From the NCBI GenBank assembly GCA_002345825.1, contig DDWD01000206.1, positions 17,415-81,414 on the forward strand: a DNA stretch of 64,000 bases. The letters run 5' to 3'. Shown piece by piece: positions 34,714 through 43,505 of this stretch. The number at the start of each line of letters is the position of its first letter. Positions within the stretch are counted from its first letter, which is position 1. A program made the position numbers and the translations under genes. The stretch comes from Bacteroidales bacterium UBA2295. GTDB lineage: Bacteria; Bacteroidota; Bacteroidia; Bacteroidales; Tenuifilaceae. Below the pieces are notes generated by a model. It made no database searches and was not told where the DNA came from. It saw only the letters and a list, made by a program, of their open reading frames with translations.

Positions 34714-35919
34714 ATGGTAACCGATTTGAATAGTGTTTTCTCGAACACAGCCAAGGGAATGAAACGTTCGGCAATTCGCGAACTACTTAAGCTTACCCAA
34801 AGGTCAGATATCATCTCATTTGCTGGAGGCCTACCTGCCCCCGACAGTTTTCCCATTGAACAGCTAAAAGAGATTAGCTGCGAGGTGCTCGACACCGAAG
34901 GTGCACAGGCACTACAGTATGGAGCAACCGAAGGTGATACCCGACTTCGTGAAATTCTGGTTGAGCGCTACAAAGATGAAGGATTGAATCTGAATATCAA
35001 CAATTTGGTAATAACCACAGCCTCACAGCAGGCCTTGGATCTTATTCCAAAGATATTTATCAATCCTGGCGACAAGATAATCTGTGGATTACCATCGTAC
35101 CTAGGTGGACTTTCAGCTTTTAGCACCTATGGGGCACAGATGATTGGAGTTAAACTTGACGAGAAGGGTATGCGCTCCGACTTGCTGGAAATGGAGCTGG
35201 AGAAAATGAAAGCCAATGGCGAGAAACCCAAGTTCATATACATCATCCCCGATTTCCAGAACCCTGCTGGTATCACCATGCCCAAATCGCGCAGGCTCGA
35301 AATTATTGAACTTGCCCGTAAGTACGACGTGCTAATAGTTGAGGATAGCCCATATCGCGAGTTACGTTTCGAGGGCGAAGCACAACCTACCATGTACGAA
35401 CTCGATGGCACTGGCCACGTAATCTTGCTGGGAACCATGTCGAAAATATTTGTTCCCGGATTCCGCATTGGTTGGGTTGTTGCTCACGAAGCCATTATCG
35501 ACAAAATTGTAATGGCCAAGCAGGCAACCGACCTTTGCACCTCACCATACGTTCAAAAAATTGCCGCTAAGTACTACGAAAAAGGATACTTCGACGAGAA
35601 CCTTAAAAAGATTATTAACAGCTACCGCATTAAGCGCGACGCTATGCTGGAGGCTTTCCGCAAGTATATGCCCGAAGGGGTTAGCTGGACCGAGCCCGAG
35701 GGTGGTCTATTCCTTTTCCTAACCCTACCCGAGCACATGAACTCCGAGGATCTGTTTAAAATTGCCATTGATCAAAAAGTTGCTTTTGTGCTGGGCAACG
35801 TATTCCATTGCGATGGTAGCGGAACAAACACAATGCGCCTAAACTTCTCGTTTATGAACAAGGAACAAAACGATGAGGGTGTAAAACGACTTGCCGATGC
35901 AGTGAGGCAGCTAATGTAG
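34714..35919 (+). CDS. PLP-dependent aminotransferase, class I/II (2-aminoadipate/aromatic type)
   Basis: The 401-residue product is a fold-type I aminotransferase: ISFAGGLPAPDSFP near the start, TTASQQALDL in the PLP phosphate region, PDFQNPAGITM, the acidic VEDSPYRELRF and the PLP Lys K244 in GTMSKIFVPGFRIGW. The start and the FAGGLP motif are as in LysN and in the aminotransferase half of MocR regulators, but there is no DNA-binding domain. 2-Aminoadipate, branched-chain or aromatic acids are possible substrates; specificity cannot be read. Confidence 0.9.
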   Translation: MVTDLNSVFSNTAKGMKRSAIRELLKLTQRSDIISFAGGLPAPDSFPIEQLKEISCEVLDTEGAQALQYGATEGDTRLREILVERYKDEGLNLNINNLVITTASQQALDLIPKIFINPGDKIICGLPSYLGGLSAFSTYGAQMIGVKLDEKGMRSDLLEMELEKMKANGEKPKFIYIIPDFQNPAGITMPKSRRLEIIELARKYDVLIVEDSPYRELRFEGEAQPTMYELDGTGHVILLGTMSKIFVPGFRIGWVVAHEAIIDKIVMAKQATDLCTSPYVQKIAAKYYEKGYFDENLKKIINSYRIKRDAMLEAFRKYMPEGVSWTEPEGGLFLFLTLPEHMNSEDLFKIAIDQKVAFVLGNVFHCDGSGTNTMRLNFSFMNKEQNDEGVKRLADAVRQLM

Positions 35920-35940
35920 TTGCATGATATACTTTTGGGT

Positions 35941-35984
35941 AAAAGACGGAAGGCACAGGAGAAATCTTGACCTTCCGTCTTTTG
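35941..35984 (+). terminator. Strong terminator of the aminotransferase gene
   Basis: A perfect 13-base stem AAAAGACGGAAGG (35941-35953) and its complement at 35971-35983, ending in TTTTG. The tail also supplies the possible -33 box of the next promoter. Confidence 0.8.
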
Positions 35985-36009
35985 TCTTCAAACCTTTTCG
36001 CTAACTTTG
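35980..36009 (+). promoter_or_regulatory. Promoter of the glycosyltransferase-apbE pair
   Basis: TAACTTTG (36002-36009) is a perfect TAnnTTTG; TTTTG (35980-35984) is 17 bases upstream, within the terminator tail. Start of translation follows at 36032. Confidence 0.55.
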
Positions 36010-36031
36010 GCTCAACAAAACCGCATACTGC

Positions 36032-38002
36032 ATGACCCTATCGGTTGTAATAGTCAACTACAACGTAAAGTATTTCCTTGAGCAATGCCTTATCTCGGTA
36101 ATTAATGCCGCAAAGGGGATTGAATGCGAAATATTTGTGGTGGATAATGCCTCGGCCGACGGATCATGCCAAATGGTAAGGGATCGATTCCCATCGGTTA
36201 AACTTATTGAGAACACCGAGAACCTCGGATTTTCATACGCCAACAATCAAGCCCTTAGGTTGGTAAAGGGGGAGTTTGTCCTAATACTGAACCCCGACAC
36301 GGTGGTTGAAGAGAACACCTTTACTAAATGTATTGACTTCATGCGGGAACACCCCGAGGCCGGAAGCCTGTCGGTTAAGATGATAGATGGGAAGGGCAAA
36401 TTCCTCCCCGAATCGAAACGGGCACTGCCCTCCCCCTCGGTTTCGTTCTACAAAATATTTGGATTTTCATGGCTTTTCCCACGCTCCAAAACATTTGCCC
36501 GATATCATCTTGGTCACCTCAACCCAGATGAGATAAATAAGATAGAAATCCTACCGGGTGCATTCATGTTTATCCGAAAAGTAGCCCTCGACAAGGCTGG
36601 GCTATTCGATGAGTCGTTCTTCATGTACGGCGAGGATATTGACCTCTCGTACCGCATAATTAAAAGCGGATTTACGAACTACTACTTTCCTAAAACCACA
36701 ATAATCCACTACAAGGGCGAGAGCACCAAGAAAGGCAGCATAAACTACGTGCTGGTTTTTTACAAGGCCATGATGATTTTTGCCCGCAAGCATTTCTCGC
36801 AAAAGAATGCATTTTTGTATATCGCCCTTATATATATGGCCATTTACTTTAGAGCGGGGCTTAGTATTGCCAAAAGAATAGTTTCTAGGTGGGCACAACC
36901 AACTGTTGATGCCGCTATAGTAGCCGTTGGGCTATTGATTATTATCCCTTTCTGGGAGAGAATTAGATTTAGCACCGCAGATGTATACCCCAATCATCTG
37001 GTAATGACATTATCTGCATTCTACATCATCACCTGGATTGCTTCAATCTGGTTTGCTGGTGGCTACGATAAACCTCAAAAGATAATTACATCGGCCAAAG
37101 GTATTGCTATGGGAAGCATAATAATATTAATTGCCTACGCCTTGCTCCCTGAAGATATGAGGTTCTCCCGAGCCATAATCATACTTACATCGCTCTGGTC
37201 GGGTATTCTTATCCCCCTTTCCCATTTACTTGTTGGACTTTTGCGAGGAGACTTGAACCATACAATCAAAAAAGAGAAACGTATAGTAATTGTGGGCAAC
37301 CCTAACGAGGCCTATAGAATTCAGAAGATATTAAACAATGCTCCCAGGGGCTGGAAACTCGTGGGCAAGGTTTCACCAGAAAAGGATAGCACACACACTA
37401 CCAACCAGTTGGGAACATTGCAGCAACTCCCCGAGATAGTTCGGGTAAATAGAGTCGATGAGATTATCTTTTCTGCTGGTGATTTAACATCACAAGAAAT
37501 CATCAAGTCGATGCTATCGCTGGTTTCGCTTGGTGTAGATTTTAAAATTGCACCACCTGATAGCATATCGGTAATCGGCAGCAACTCCATCGACACTTCT
37601 GGCGATCTATACACCGTTGAGCTAAGCGCCATTACCCAGCCACACAACAAGCGGACGAAAAGAATATTGGATATAACTGTTGCTTTCCTTACAATCCTTT
37701 TTGCTCCACTTGCCCTAGCTATGAATAGAACCACCCGAAAAATGCTTAGCTACTCCCCAAAAGTTTTACTGGGCAGTTACACATGGGTAAGCTTTGCTAA
37801 GAATAAGAACAATTTGGGGTTGCCCAAAATTAAATCAGGAATATTCACACCAGCAGAGTTCAACTATTTGCATAGCATCAATTGCGAACAGGCTGAAAAA
37901 ATAAACATACTGTACGCAAAGAACTACAGCTTTTCTAAGGATATTAAAATCATTTGGAAAAACATCATCAATAAAAACATACAACGCAATGAAAAAGATT
38001 AG
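36032..38002 (+). CDS. Family 2 glycosyltransferase fused to a degenerate polyprenyl-phosphate sugar transferase-like part
   Basis: The 656-residue product starts with a GT-A glycosyltransferase domain (about 1-260): VVIVNYNVKYFLEQCL, the DxD-like NPDT, and the late FFMYGEDIDLSYRI, as in rhamnosyltransferase-like enzymes. Four to five membrane segments follow (about 285-420). Then comes a Rossmann-like domain (IVIVGNPNEAYRIQKIL, about 428-545) as found before the catalytic part of WbaP-type transferases. The last 100 residues start like that catalytic part (KRTKRILDITVAFLTILF) but lack its conserved core. It likely adds a sugar to a lipid-linked glycan at the inner membrane. The stop overlaps apbE by 14 bases. 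Confidence 0.85.
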   Translation: MTLSVVIVNYNVKYFLEQCLISVINAAKGIECEIFVVDNASADGSCQMVRDRFPSVKLIENTENLGFSYANNQALRLVKGEFVLILNPDTVVEENTFTKCIDFMREHPEAGSLSVKMIDGKGKFLPESKRALPSPSVSFYKIFGFSWLFPRSKTFARYHLGHLNPDEINKIEILPGAFMFIRKVALDKAGLFDESFFMYGEDIDLSYRIIKSGFTNYYFPKTTIIHYKGESTKKGSINYVLVFYKAMMIFARKHFSQKNAFLYIALIYMAIYFRAGLSIAKRIVSRWAQPTVDAAIVAVGLLIIIPFWERIRFSTADVYPNHLVMTLSAFYIITWIASIWFAGGYDKPQKIITSAKGIAMGSIIILIAYALLPEDMRFSRAIIILTSLWSGILIPLSHLLVGLLRGDLNHTIKKEKRIVIVGNPNEAYRIQKILNNAPRGWKLVGKVSPEKDSTHTTNQLGTLQQLPEIVRVNRVDEIIFSAGDLTSQEIIKSMLSLVSLGVDFKIAPPDSISVIGSNSIDTSGDLYTVELSAITQPHNKRTKRILDITVAFLTILFAPLALAMNRTTRKMLSYSPKVLLGSYTWVSFAKNKNNLGLPKIKSGIFTPAEFNYLHSINCEQAEKINILYAKNYSFSKDIKIIWKNIINKNIQRNEKD

Positions 38003-38987
38003 CCTAATTATAATAATTGCCCTGCTGGTAGGTTGCACTGGCAATACGAAGAAAGATTTTGTTAAGCTAAACGGATTTACCCAAGGAACAACCTACAGCA
38101 TTACATACTCTGAGAGCCAGAACAGAAACTTTAGCATCCCCATCGAGGATATTCTAGAACAAATCGACAGCTCCATGTCACTATATCGCAACAACTCAAT
38201 TATCAACAGGCTAAACCAAAGCGAGACAGGCATAGGGGTTGATACCCTACTTGCTCGGGTGGTCGATCTTGCCCTTACATACTGCCAACAAACCGATGGC
38301 GCTTTCGATATTACTGTTGGGCCATTGGCCCGCGAGTGGGGCTTTCATGCAAAGAAAGGCGAAATGCCCGATAGTACAACCGTAAAGCGCTTTAAGCAGT
38401 TTATTGGGCCAAATATGATTCAGCTGGAGGAACTGACGATTACCAAAAAATTTCCAGAAGTCACAATCGACGTAAATGCCATAGCACAGGGTTACACGGT
38501 TGATGTTATTGCTAAATTCCTTGAGGAGAAAGATGTACACAATTATCTTGTTGAAATTGGCGGAGAGATTCGGACCAAGGGAAAAAGTCCTAGAGGGAAG
38601 CACTGGCTAGTGGGAATTGACAAACCCGAAGACAACGCCATAACTGGCGAAAATCTACAAGAAATCATTCGCCTTTCGGGCGAATCGCTGGTAACATCGG
38701 GTAATTATCGCAAATTTTTTGTTCGCGATGGAGTTAAGTATAGCCATACCATCGACCCCACCACGGGTTACCCTGTAACCCACTCGCTGCTGAGTGCAAC
38801 GGTGATAGACAAAACATCGGCTCGCGCCGATGCCCTGGCCACCGCCTTCATGGTGATGGGTACCGAAAAGGCAAAAAAATGGCTTAGCGCCAACCCCGAG
38901 GTTGACGCTTACCTTGTATTTTCTGATGAAGCAGGGAACTACAATACCTGGATGACCGAAGGTATGAAAAAGCGGATTGTTGAATAG
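37989..38987 (+). CDS. apbE: FAD:protein FMN transferase (lipoprotein)
   Basis: The 332-residue product has a lipobox LLVGC with C16 and the ApbE signature in order: GFTQGTTYSITY, EIGGEIRTKG, SHTIDPTTGYP with the metal-binding Asp/Thr region and ADALATAFMVMG. It transfers FMN from FAD onto Thr of periplasm-facing flavoproteins such as NqrB, NqrC and RnfG. It is translationally coupled with the glycosyltransferase gene (14-base overlap). The two small Cys-rich membrane proteins just downstream on the other strand suggest a link to Na+-NQR or Rnf assembly, though no nqr or rnf gene is in the window. Confidence 0.94.
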   Translation: MKKISLIIIIALLVGCTGNTKKDFVKLNGFTQGTTYSITYSESQNRNFSIPIEDILEQIDSSMSLYRNNSIINRLNQSETGIGVDTLLARVVDLALTYCQQTDGAFDITVGPLAREWGFHAKKGEMPDSTTVKRFKQFIGPNMIQLEELTITKKFPEVTIDVNAIAQGYTVDVIAKFLEEKDVHNYLVEIGGEIRTKGKSPRGKHWLVGIDKPEDNAITGENLQEIIRLSGESLVTSGNYRKFFVRDGVKYSHTIDPTTGYPVTHSLLSATVIDKTSARADALATAFMVMGTEKAKKWLSANPEVDAYLVFSDEAGNYNTWMTEGMKKRIVE

Positions 38988-39005
38988 ATCAACTACTTCA
39001 CAGTA

Positions 39006-39203
39006 CTACCCCTGACGGTCAACGGGCAAACCACAAGCACCTGATCCACAACCACAGCCAAACGATCGGGTATTGTTGGTATCGGTTGAGCAGCTATCTG
39101 TTTCGGGATCTTTTTTCTTAAGCAACGAGAAGGCCACAAAGAAAAACCCTACAATAATTGCAAGCATTCCTAAGGTAACAAGTGTAAGCTTGAACGTTTC
39201 CAT
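39006..39203 (-). CDS. Small Cys-rich membrane protein (possible NqrM-like or metal-handling)
   Basis: The 65-residue product has one membrane segment (about 7-28) and a Cys-rich tail: one Cys near residue 38 and the cluster FGCGCGSGACGLP with four... of which three to four Cys are spaced closely. Such single-pass proteins with a Cys cluster are known as the Na+-NQR maturation factor NqrM, and also as FeoB-associated proteins. Its place next to apbE favours the first reading, but similarity cannot be proved by eye. It follows the gene at 39261 by 57 bases. Confidence 0.6.
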   Translation of the reverse strand: METFKLTLVTLGMLAIIVGFFFVAFSLLKKKDPETDSCSTDTNNTRSFGCGCGSGACGLPVDRQG

Positions 39204-39260
39204 CTATTACAGTTTGATTTTGTTTGTAAGCAGTAAACGCAGAGAATGCTATATTGTTCA

Positions 39261-39497
39261 CTACTCGCGGGCATGCTCAAAGCAAGTTCCGCATGAAATC
39301 TTGGCACCCTTCTTCGACCAGCATTTAATCTCATCTTGCCTTGCACAGGTTATTCCTCTTTTACGCATCTCGCGGTTGTGCCCTGCCGAGGTCTCGGGAA
39401 ACTTGTGCGACTTGTGAAAGAAAACCTTTACACCCATCAAAAGAAAAACAACCGCCACTAGGCCTACAACTATTGAGAAAAGCACTAAAAATTGCAT
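39261..39497 (-). CDS. Small membrane protein with C-terminal Cys motif (possible NqrM-like)
   Basis: The 78-residue product has one membrane segment (about 4-27), a segment GHNREMRKRGITCARQDE, and four Cys in the last 30 residues (TC, KC and CGTC). The segment with MRKRGITC is like small membrane proteins that I associate with apbE/nqr regions in Bacteroidota; this is recollection, not a search result. It is the first gene of a two-gene minus-strand unit facing apbE. Confidence 0.6.
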   Translation of the reverse strand: MQFLVLFSIVVGLVAVVFLLMGVKVFFHKSHKFPETSAGHNREMRKRGITCARQDEIKCWSKKGAKISCGTCFEHARE

Positions 39498-39690
39498 TGG
39501 ATTTATTTTTTTGCAAAGTAAAGTAGATTTTTTGATACTTTAATAATTTGCCAATCATCAGTTTTTAATTTAATTTTGAATAAACTGCGATTATAAAATA
39601 TTGTTAAGGCATACTTTTTGATTGAATCAAACTTATTTTCAAAAAGCAAACTTGATCTTTCAATATAAATTCTTAAAAAAATTGATTTTT

Positions 39691-40725
39691 ATGAAAAAAC
39701 TAGGATTAGCCATTCTGTGTATTGTCGTGATATCAACATCGGCAATGGCAAACAACGAGGATGTTGTGAAAGAAAACATAAAAAAAATCGCACAAGAACT
39801 CGAGTCTAAATACTCTGGCAGAGGAAAAATTAAAGTTGCCGTCCTGGAGTTCCGCACCAGCGACAATCGGATCACTCCCTTCAATCATTACATCCAGGAT
39901 GAGCTTAGCGTGTTTTATCAATCAAGCAATCGGTTCGAAGTGATAGACCAAAATGCAATGAACAGTGTGCTGAAAGCGTTTAACTGGTCGCTTGAGATGA
40001 GTAATGACTTTAAGCAGTACTCCGACCTCAGCGAACAAATATTCAGAGCCATCGGAATTGTGCCAGAGGTATTTATATATGGACAAATTAGCGACAGAGG
40101 TGACAACATTAGCCTAACAGGTTACCTAGTTCCCAATGGGCTAAAAAGCACAAATCATTACTCAACTAAGGTATTTGCCTCCTCGGCTACCACAGACAAA
40201 CTTCTTGGAAAGCCTATCCGCAAAACACAGCCGAAACCCCAACCCCAAGTGGTGGTTGTGGAAAAGGAGGTGGTTGTAGAAAAACCAGTTTACGTAGAGA
40301 AGGAAGTAATTGTAGAGAAAGAGGTTTATGTAGATAGGCCTACACCCCAAGCCAATAAACAACCACAAGGAACATTCAAAGGAAATGTTGGTAATATTGA
40401 ATTCGAAATTACCCAAGCCAAAACATTTGGCGACAGGATTGAGGTTGGGCTAAATGTAGTAAATAATGTATCCGACGATAGAATCAACTACTTGGAGGCT
40501 CGGTTTATCGATCCCGATGGAAACGAGTTCAAAGCCTACTACAACCATAGCACTTTCAGAAAACGCGACCTAATAGAAGGAATCACAATTAAAGGAACCA
40601 TAACCTTCAATGAGGGCAATTTCCAGAAGATACAAAATATGGCAGTACTCGAAATCACTGTGTTTGGCGAAAACAATAAGCAACTGGGAGTATTGCGGTT
40701 CCGTAACGTGCCAGTTACTAGGTAG
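39691..40725 (+). CDS. Exported CsgG/LpoB-like protein with a Val-Glu-Lys repeat linker
   Basis: From ATG 39691 the product is 344 residues with a signal peptide ending near SAMANN. An in-frame ATG at 39622 would add 23 residues before the signal peptide and is rejected. Domain one (about 30-165) starts IKVAVLEFRTSDNRITPF and continues RFEVIDQNAMNSVL and EVFIYGQISDRGDNISLTGY, as in the CsgG/FlgO/LpoB fold. A linker (about 180-220) repeats the unit VEKEV/VEKPV/VEKEV. The C-terminal beta domain (about 230-344) resembles DUF4352-type modules. Likely periplasmic; exact role unknown. Confidence 0.72.
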   Translation: MKKLGLAILCIVVISTSAMANNEDVVKENIKKIAQELESKYSGRGKIKVAVLEFRTSDNRITPFNHYIQDELSVFYQSSNRFEVIDQNAMNSVLKAFNWSLEMSNDFKQYSDLSEQIFRAIGIVPEVFIYGQISDRGDNISLTGYLVPNGLKSTNHYSTKVFASSATTDKLLGKPIRKTQPKPQPQVVVVEKEVVVEKPVYVEKEVIVEKEVYVDRPTPQANKQPQGTFKGNVGNIEFEITQAKTFGDRIEVGLNVVNNVSDDRINYLEARFIDPDGNEFKAYYNHSTFRKRDLIEGITIKGTITFNEGNFQKIQNMAVLEITVFGENNKQLGVLRFRNVPVTR

Positions 40726-40814
40726 TTTTCAAAAGTGGGCAGCTCAAATCTCAATTGTTTTTTAAAATCGCATATCCGCTCAAGTACTTAGGTACTTATA
40801 ATAAAAATGCATAG

Positions 40815-40849
40815 CTGCGTTAGCTTAATAGAGCTCACGCAGTTTTTTT
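40815..40849 (+). terminator. Terminator of the CsgG/LpoB-like gene
   Basis: CTGCGTTAGCT and AGCTCACGCAG pair (one mismatch) around a six-base loop, followed by seven T. Confidence 0.75.
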
Positions 40850-40914
40850 ATTGTATCCTCCCTAAACCATATCATTTATTGTTTGTTTGCTATGTAAGAT
40901 TTTGAATCATTTTA

Positions 40915-40922
40915 TACCTTTG
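40915..40922 (+). promoter_or_regulatory. Promoter -7 element of the fused E1 gene
   Basis: TACCTTTG is a perfect TAnnTTTG 25 bases before ATG 40948. The best -33 candidate (TTTG 40886-40889) is 25 bases upstream, a little far. Confidence 0.5.
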
Positions 40923-40947
40923 ATTACAATCACAAACAGCATACAAC

Positions 40948-43371
40948 ATGGCAACGAATAGCACCAAAAAAGTTTCCGTTGATAAGAAAGAGGCACTAAA
41001 CGACTACTATATCGCTAGGCTAAGCCGCGAGATTAGCATACTTGGGCGCAAAGAGGTACTAACTGGCAAGGCCAAATTCGGAATATTTGGCGACGGTAAG
41101 GAGCTCACCCAAATTGCAATGGCTAAAAACTTTAAGGATGGCGATTGGCGCTCGGGCTACTACCGCGACCAAACTTTTATGATGGCTGCAGGGCTATTCA
41201 GCGCCGAAGACTTTTTTGCTCAGCTATATGGCCAAACCGATCTGGCGCTTAATCCTGGTAACGCTGGCCGCTCGTTCAACAACCACTTTGGTACACGCTC
41301 GCTAAACCCCGATGGCACATGGAAAGACCTTACGGCCATGAAAAACTCATCGGCCGATATTTCCCCCACCGCAGGCCAAATGCCCCGATTACTTGGGTTG
41401 GCTTGGGCATCGAAACTTTTTAGAGAGAATAAGGAGCTACACCAGTACAAAAACTTTTCAAACAAAGGCAACGAGGTTGCCTTTGGCACCATTGGCGATG
41501 CCAGCACATCGGAGGGGCACTTTTTCGAAACCATTAACGCTGCTGCTGTTCTGCAAGTCCCCATGGCTATGACTGTGTACGATGATGGCTACGGCATTTC
41601 GGTTCCCCGCGATTACCAAACCGCCAAAGGGAGCATCTCCGAACTGCTGTCGGGCATTGAGAAGAAGAAGGGCGACAAAACGGGAATGAAAATATTAAAA
41701 GCCAAGGGCTGGAATTACGAGGAGCTAATCGACACTTTTAGCCAAGGGGTGGATGAAACTCGCAAAACGCACACGCCGATCCTTTTCCATATCACCGAAA
41801 TTACTCAGCCCCAAGGGCACTCCACCTCAGGGTCGCACGAGCGTTACAAATCAGCCGAGCGATTACAGTGGGAACAAGATTTTGACTGCAACAACAAGTT
41901 TAGGCAATGGATAATTGACAATAAGCTGGCCAGCGACGATGAGCTAAAAACTATTGAAGAGAAAGCCATTACCGATGCCCGTGAAGCCAAAAATGCCGCT
42001 TGGAAAAAATACACCGAACCCATCAAGGCTGAGCGTGATGCCCTTGTGAAGATTATCGATAACCGTTCATGTGTTTGTAAGCGCGAGCATATCGATAAGG
42101 TTGGGCTAATTACCGCCGAGCTAAAAAAGATTCCTAACCCCATCCGCAAGGATAATATGAGCTCCGCCAAGCGAATCCTAAGGCACGTATGTACCGATTG
42201 CTCCATCCGCAAGCAGCTGCAAAGCGACCTATCGATATGGATGAAGGAGAACTACGAGAAGGCCAACGACCTCTACAGCACTCATCTTTACTGCGAAACC
42301 GAAAAATCGGCATTAAGGATTAAGCCAGTACCCGCTAAGTTCTCCGATAAGTCGTCAAGCGTTACCGGTCGTGAGGTGCTTCGTGACAACTGGCATAAAC
42401 AGTTTGAGAAAAACCCACTGCTAGTAGCTTTTGGCGAGGATGTGGGGAACATTGGAGGTGTGAACCAGACCTACGAAGGCCTGCAACAAAAATTTGGTGA
42501 GATTAGGATTACCGATACCGGAATTCGCGAAACCACCATTATTGGGCAGGGACTAGGTGCTGCTCAGCGTGGTCTTAGGCCAGTTGCCGAGATTCAATAC
42601 TTCGATTACCTACTTTACGCCCTGCAAACCCTGAGCGACGACCTGGCCACCCTGCGATGGCGTACCAAGAACGGGCAGATGGCGCCGCTAATTATATCGA
42701 CCCGTGGACACAGGCTCGAGGGGGTGTGGCACTCTGGCTCTCCGCTCAGCATGGTTATCAACTCCATAAGGGGGATATATGTTTGCGTTCCACGCAATAT
42801 GACCCAAGCTGCAGGCATGTACAATACGCTGCTTGAGGCCGACGACCCAGCCCTGGTAATTGAACCGCTTAACGGCTATAGGTTAAAGGAGAAAATGCCC
42901 GACAACATTGGCGATTTCAAGGTTCCTTTGGGTGTTCCCGAAATTTTAAGTGAAGGTACTGATGTAACCCTTGTAACCTACGGAAGTTGCGTTCGCATTG
43001 CACAGGAGGCCGTGGAGCAGCTGTATGAATTTGGCATCTCGGTTGAGCTAATTGATGTGCAAACCCTACTCCCATTCGATCTGCCCAATATGGTGTTCGA
43101 ATCGGTGAAGAAAACAAACCGAGTGGCTTTCTTTGATGAAGATGTACCCGGTGGCGCCACAGCGTTTATGATGCAAAAGGTGCTTGAGGAACGAGGTGCA
43201 TTTAACCACCTCGACTCGGAACCCAGAACCATCACCGCCAAGGAGCATAGGCCTGCCTACACCACCGATGGCGACTACTTCTCGAACCCCAATGCCGAGG
43301 ATGTGTTCGAAACGGTGTACGATATTATGCACGAGGTGAACCCAAAGAGGTATCCAGACCTTTACAAGTAA
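40948..43371 (+). CDS. Branched-chain 2-oxoacid dehydrogenase E1, alpha and beta fused
   Basis: The 807-residue product joins the two E1 subunits. The alpha part (about 1-400) has the thiamine diphosphate region GTIGDASTSEGHFFETINAA and GYGISVPRDYQTAKGS. The beta part (about 470-807) has VAFGEDVGNIGGVNQTYEGL, RITDTGIRETTIIGQGLG, VTYGSCVRIAQEAVEQL and FFDEDVPGGATAFM. It decarboxylates branched-chain 2-oxoacids and loads the acyl group on E2 (probably the gene at 14631). The joint has two Cys pairs, C375-x-C377 and C415-x2-C418, that could bind a metal. No E3 gene is in the window. Confidence 0.92.
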   Translation: MATNSTKKVSVDKKEALNDYYIARLSREISILGRKEVLTGKAKFGIFGDGKELTQIAMAKNFKDGDWRSGYYRDQTFMMAAGLFSAEDFFAQLYGQTDLALNPGNAGRSFNNHFGTRSLNPDGTWKDLTAMKNSSADISPTAGQMPRLLGLAWASKLFRENKELHQYKNFSNKGNEVAFGTIGDASTSEGHFFETINAAAVLQVPMAMTVYDDGYGISVPRDYQTAKGSISELLSGIEKKKGDKTGMKILKAKGWNYEELIDTFSQGVDETRKTHTPILFHITEITQPQGHSTSGSHERYKSAERLQWEQDFDCNNKFRQWIIDNKLASDDELKTIEEKAITDAREAKNAAWKKYTEPIKAERDALVKIIDNRSCVCKREHIDKVGLITAELKKIPNPIRKDNMSSAKRILRHVCTDCSIRKQLQSDLSIWMKENYEKANDLYSTHLYCETEKSALRIKPVPAKFSDKSSSVTGREVLRDNWHKQFEKNPLLVAFGEDVGNIGGVNQTYEGLQQKFGEIRITDTGIRETTIIGQGLGAAQRGLRPVAEIQYFDYLLYALQTLSDDLATLRWRTKNGQMAPLIISTRGHRLEGVWHSGSPLSMVINSIRGIYVCVPRNMTQAAGMYNTLLEADDPALVIEPLNGYRLKEKMPDNIGDFKVPLGVPEILSEGTDVTLVTYGSCVRIAQEAVEQLYEFGISVELIDVQTLLPFDLPNMVFESVKKTNRVAFFDEDVPGGATAFMMQKVLEERGAFNHLDSEPRTITAKEHRPAYTTDGDYFSNPNAEDVFETVYDIMHEVNPKRYPDLYK

Positions 43372-43395
43372 ACATCAAAATCACACTAAAAAAAT

Positions 43396-43430
43396 GACCA
43401 TAGCAACTACAGTTATGGTCGCTTTTTTTT
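43396..43430 (+). terminator. Terminator of the fused E1 gene
   Basis: GACCATA (43396-43402) pairs with TATGGTC (43414-43420), followed by GC and eight T. Confidence 0.8.
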
Positions 43431-43433
43431 CAC

Positions 43434-43464
43434 TTGATATTGCCTGTAAATTTCAGTAACTTTG
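43434..43464 (+). promoter_or_regulatory. Promoter of sodB
   Basis: TTG (43434-43436) and TAACTTTG (43457-43464, perfect) with exactly 20 bases between; one of the best promoter matches in the window. The leader to ATG 43506 is about 35 bases. Confidence 0.65.
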
Positions 43465-43505
43465 TTTAATATTGATATTGTTTAACCAAACAAAAACTGA
43501 ATACT

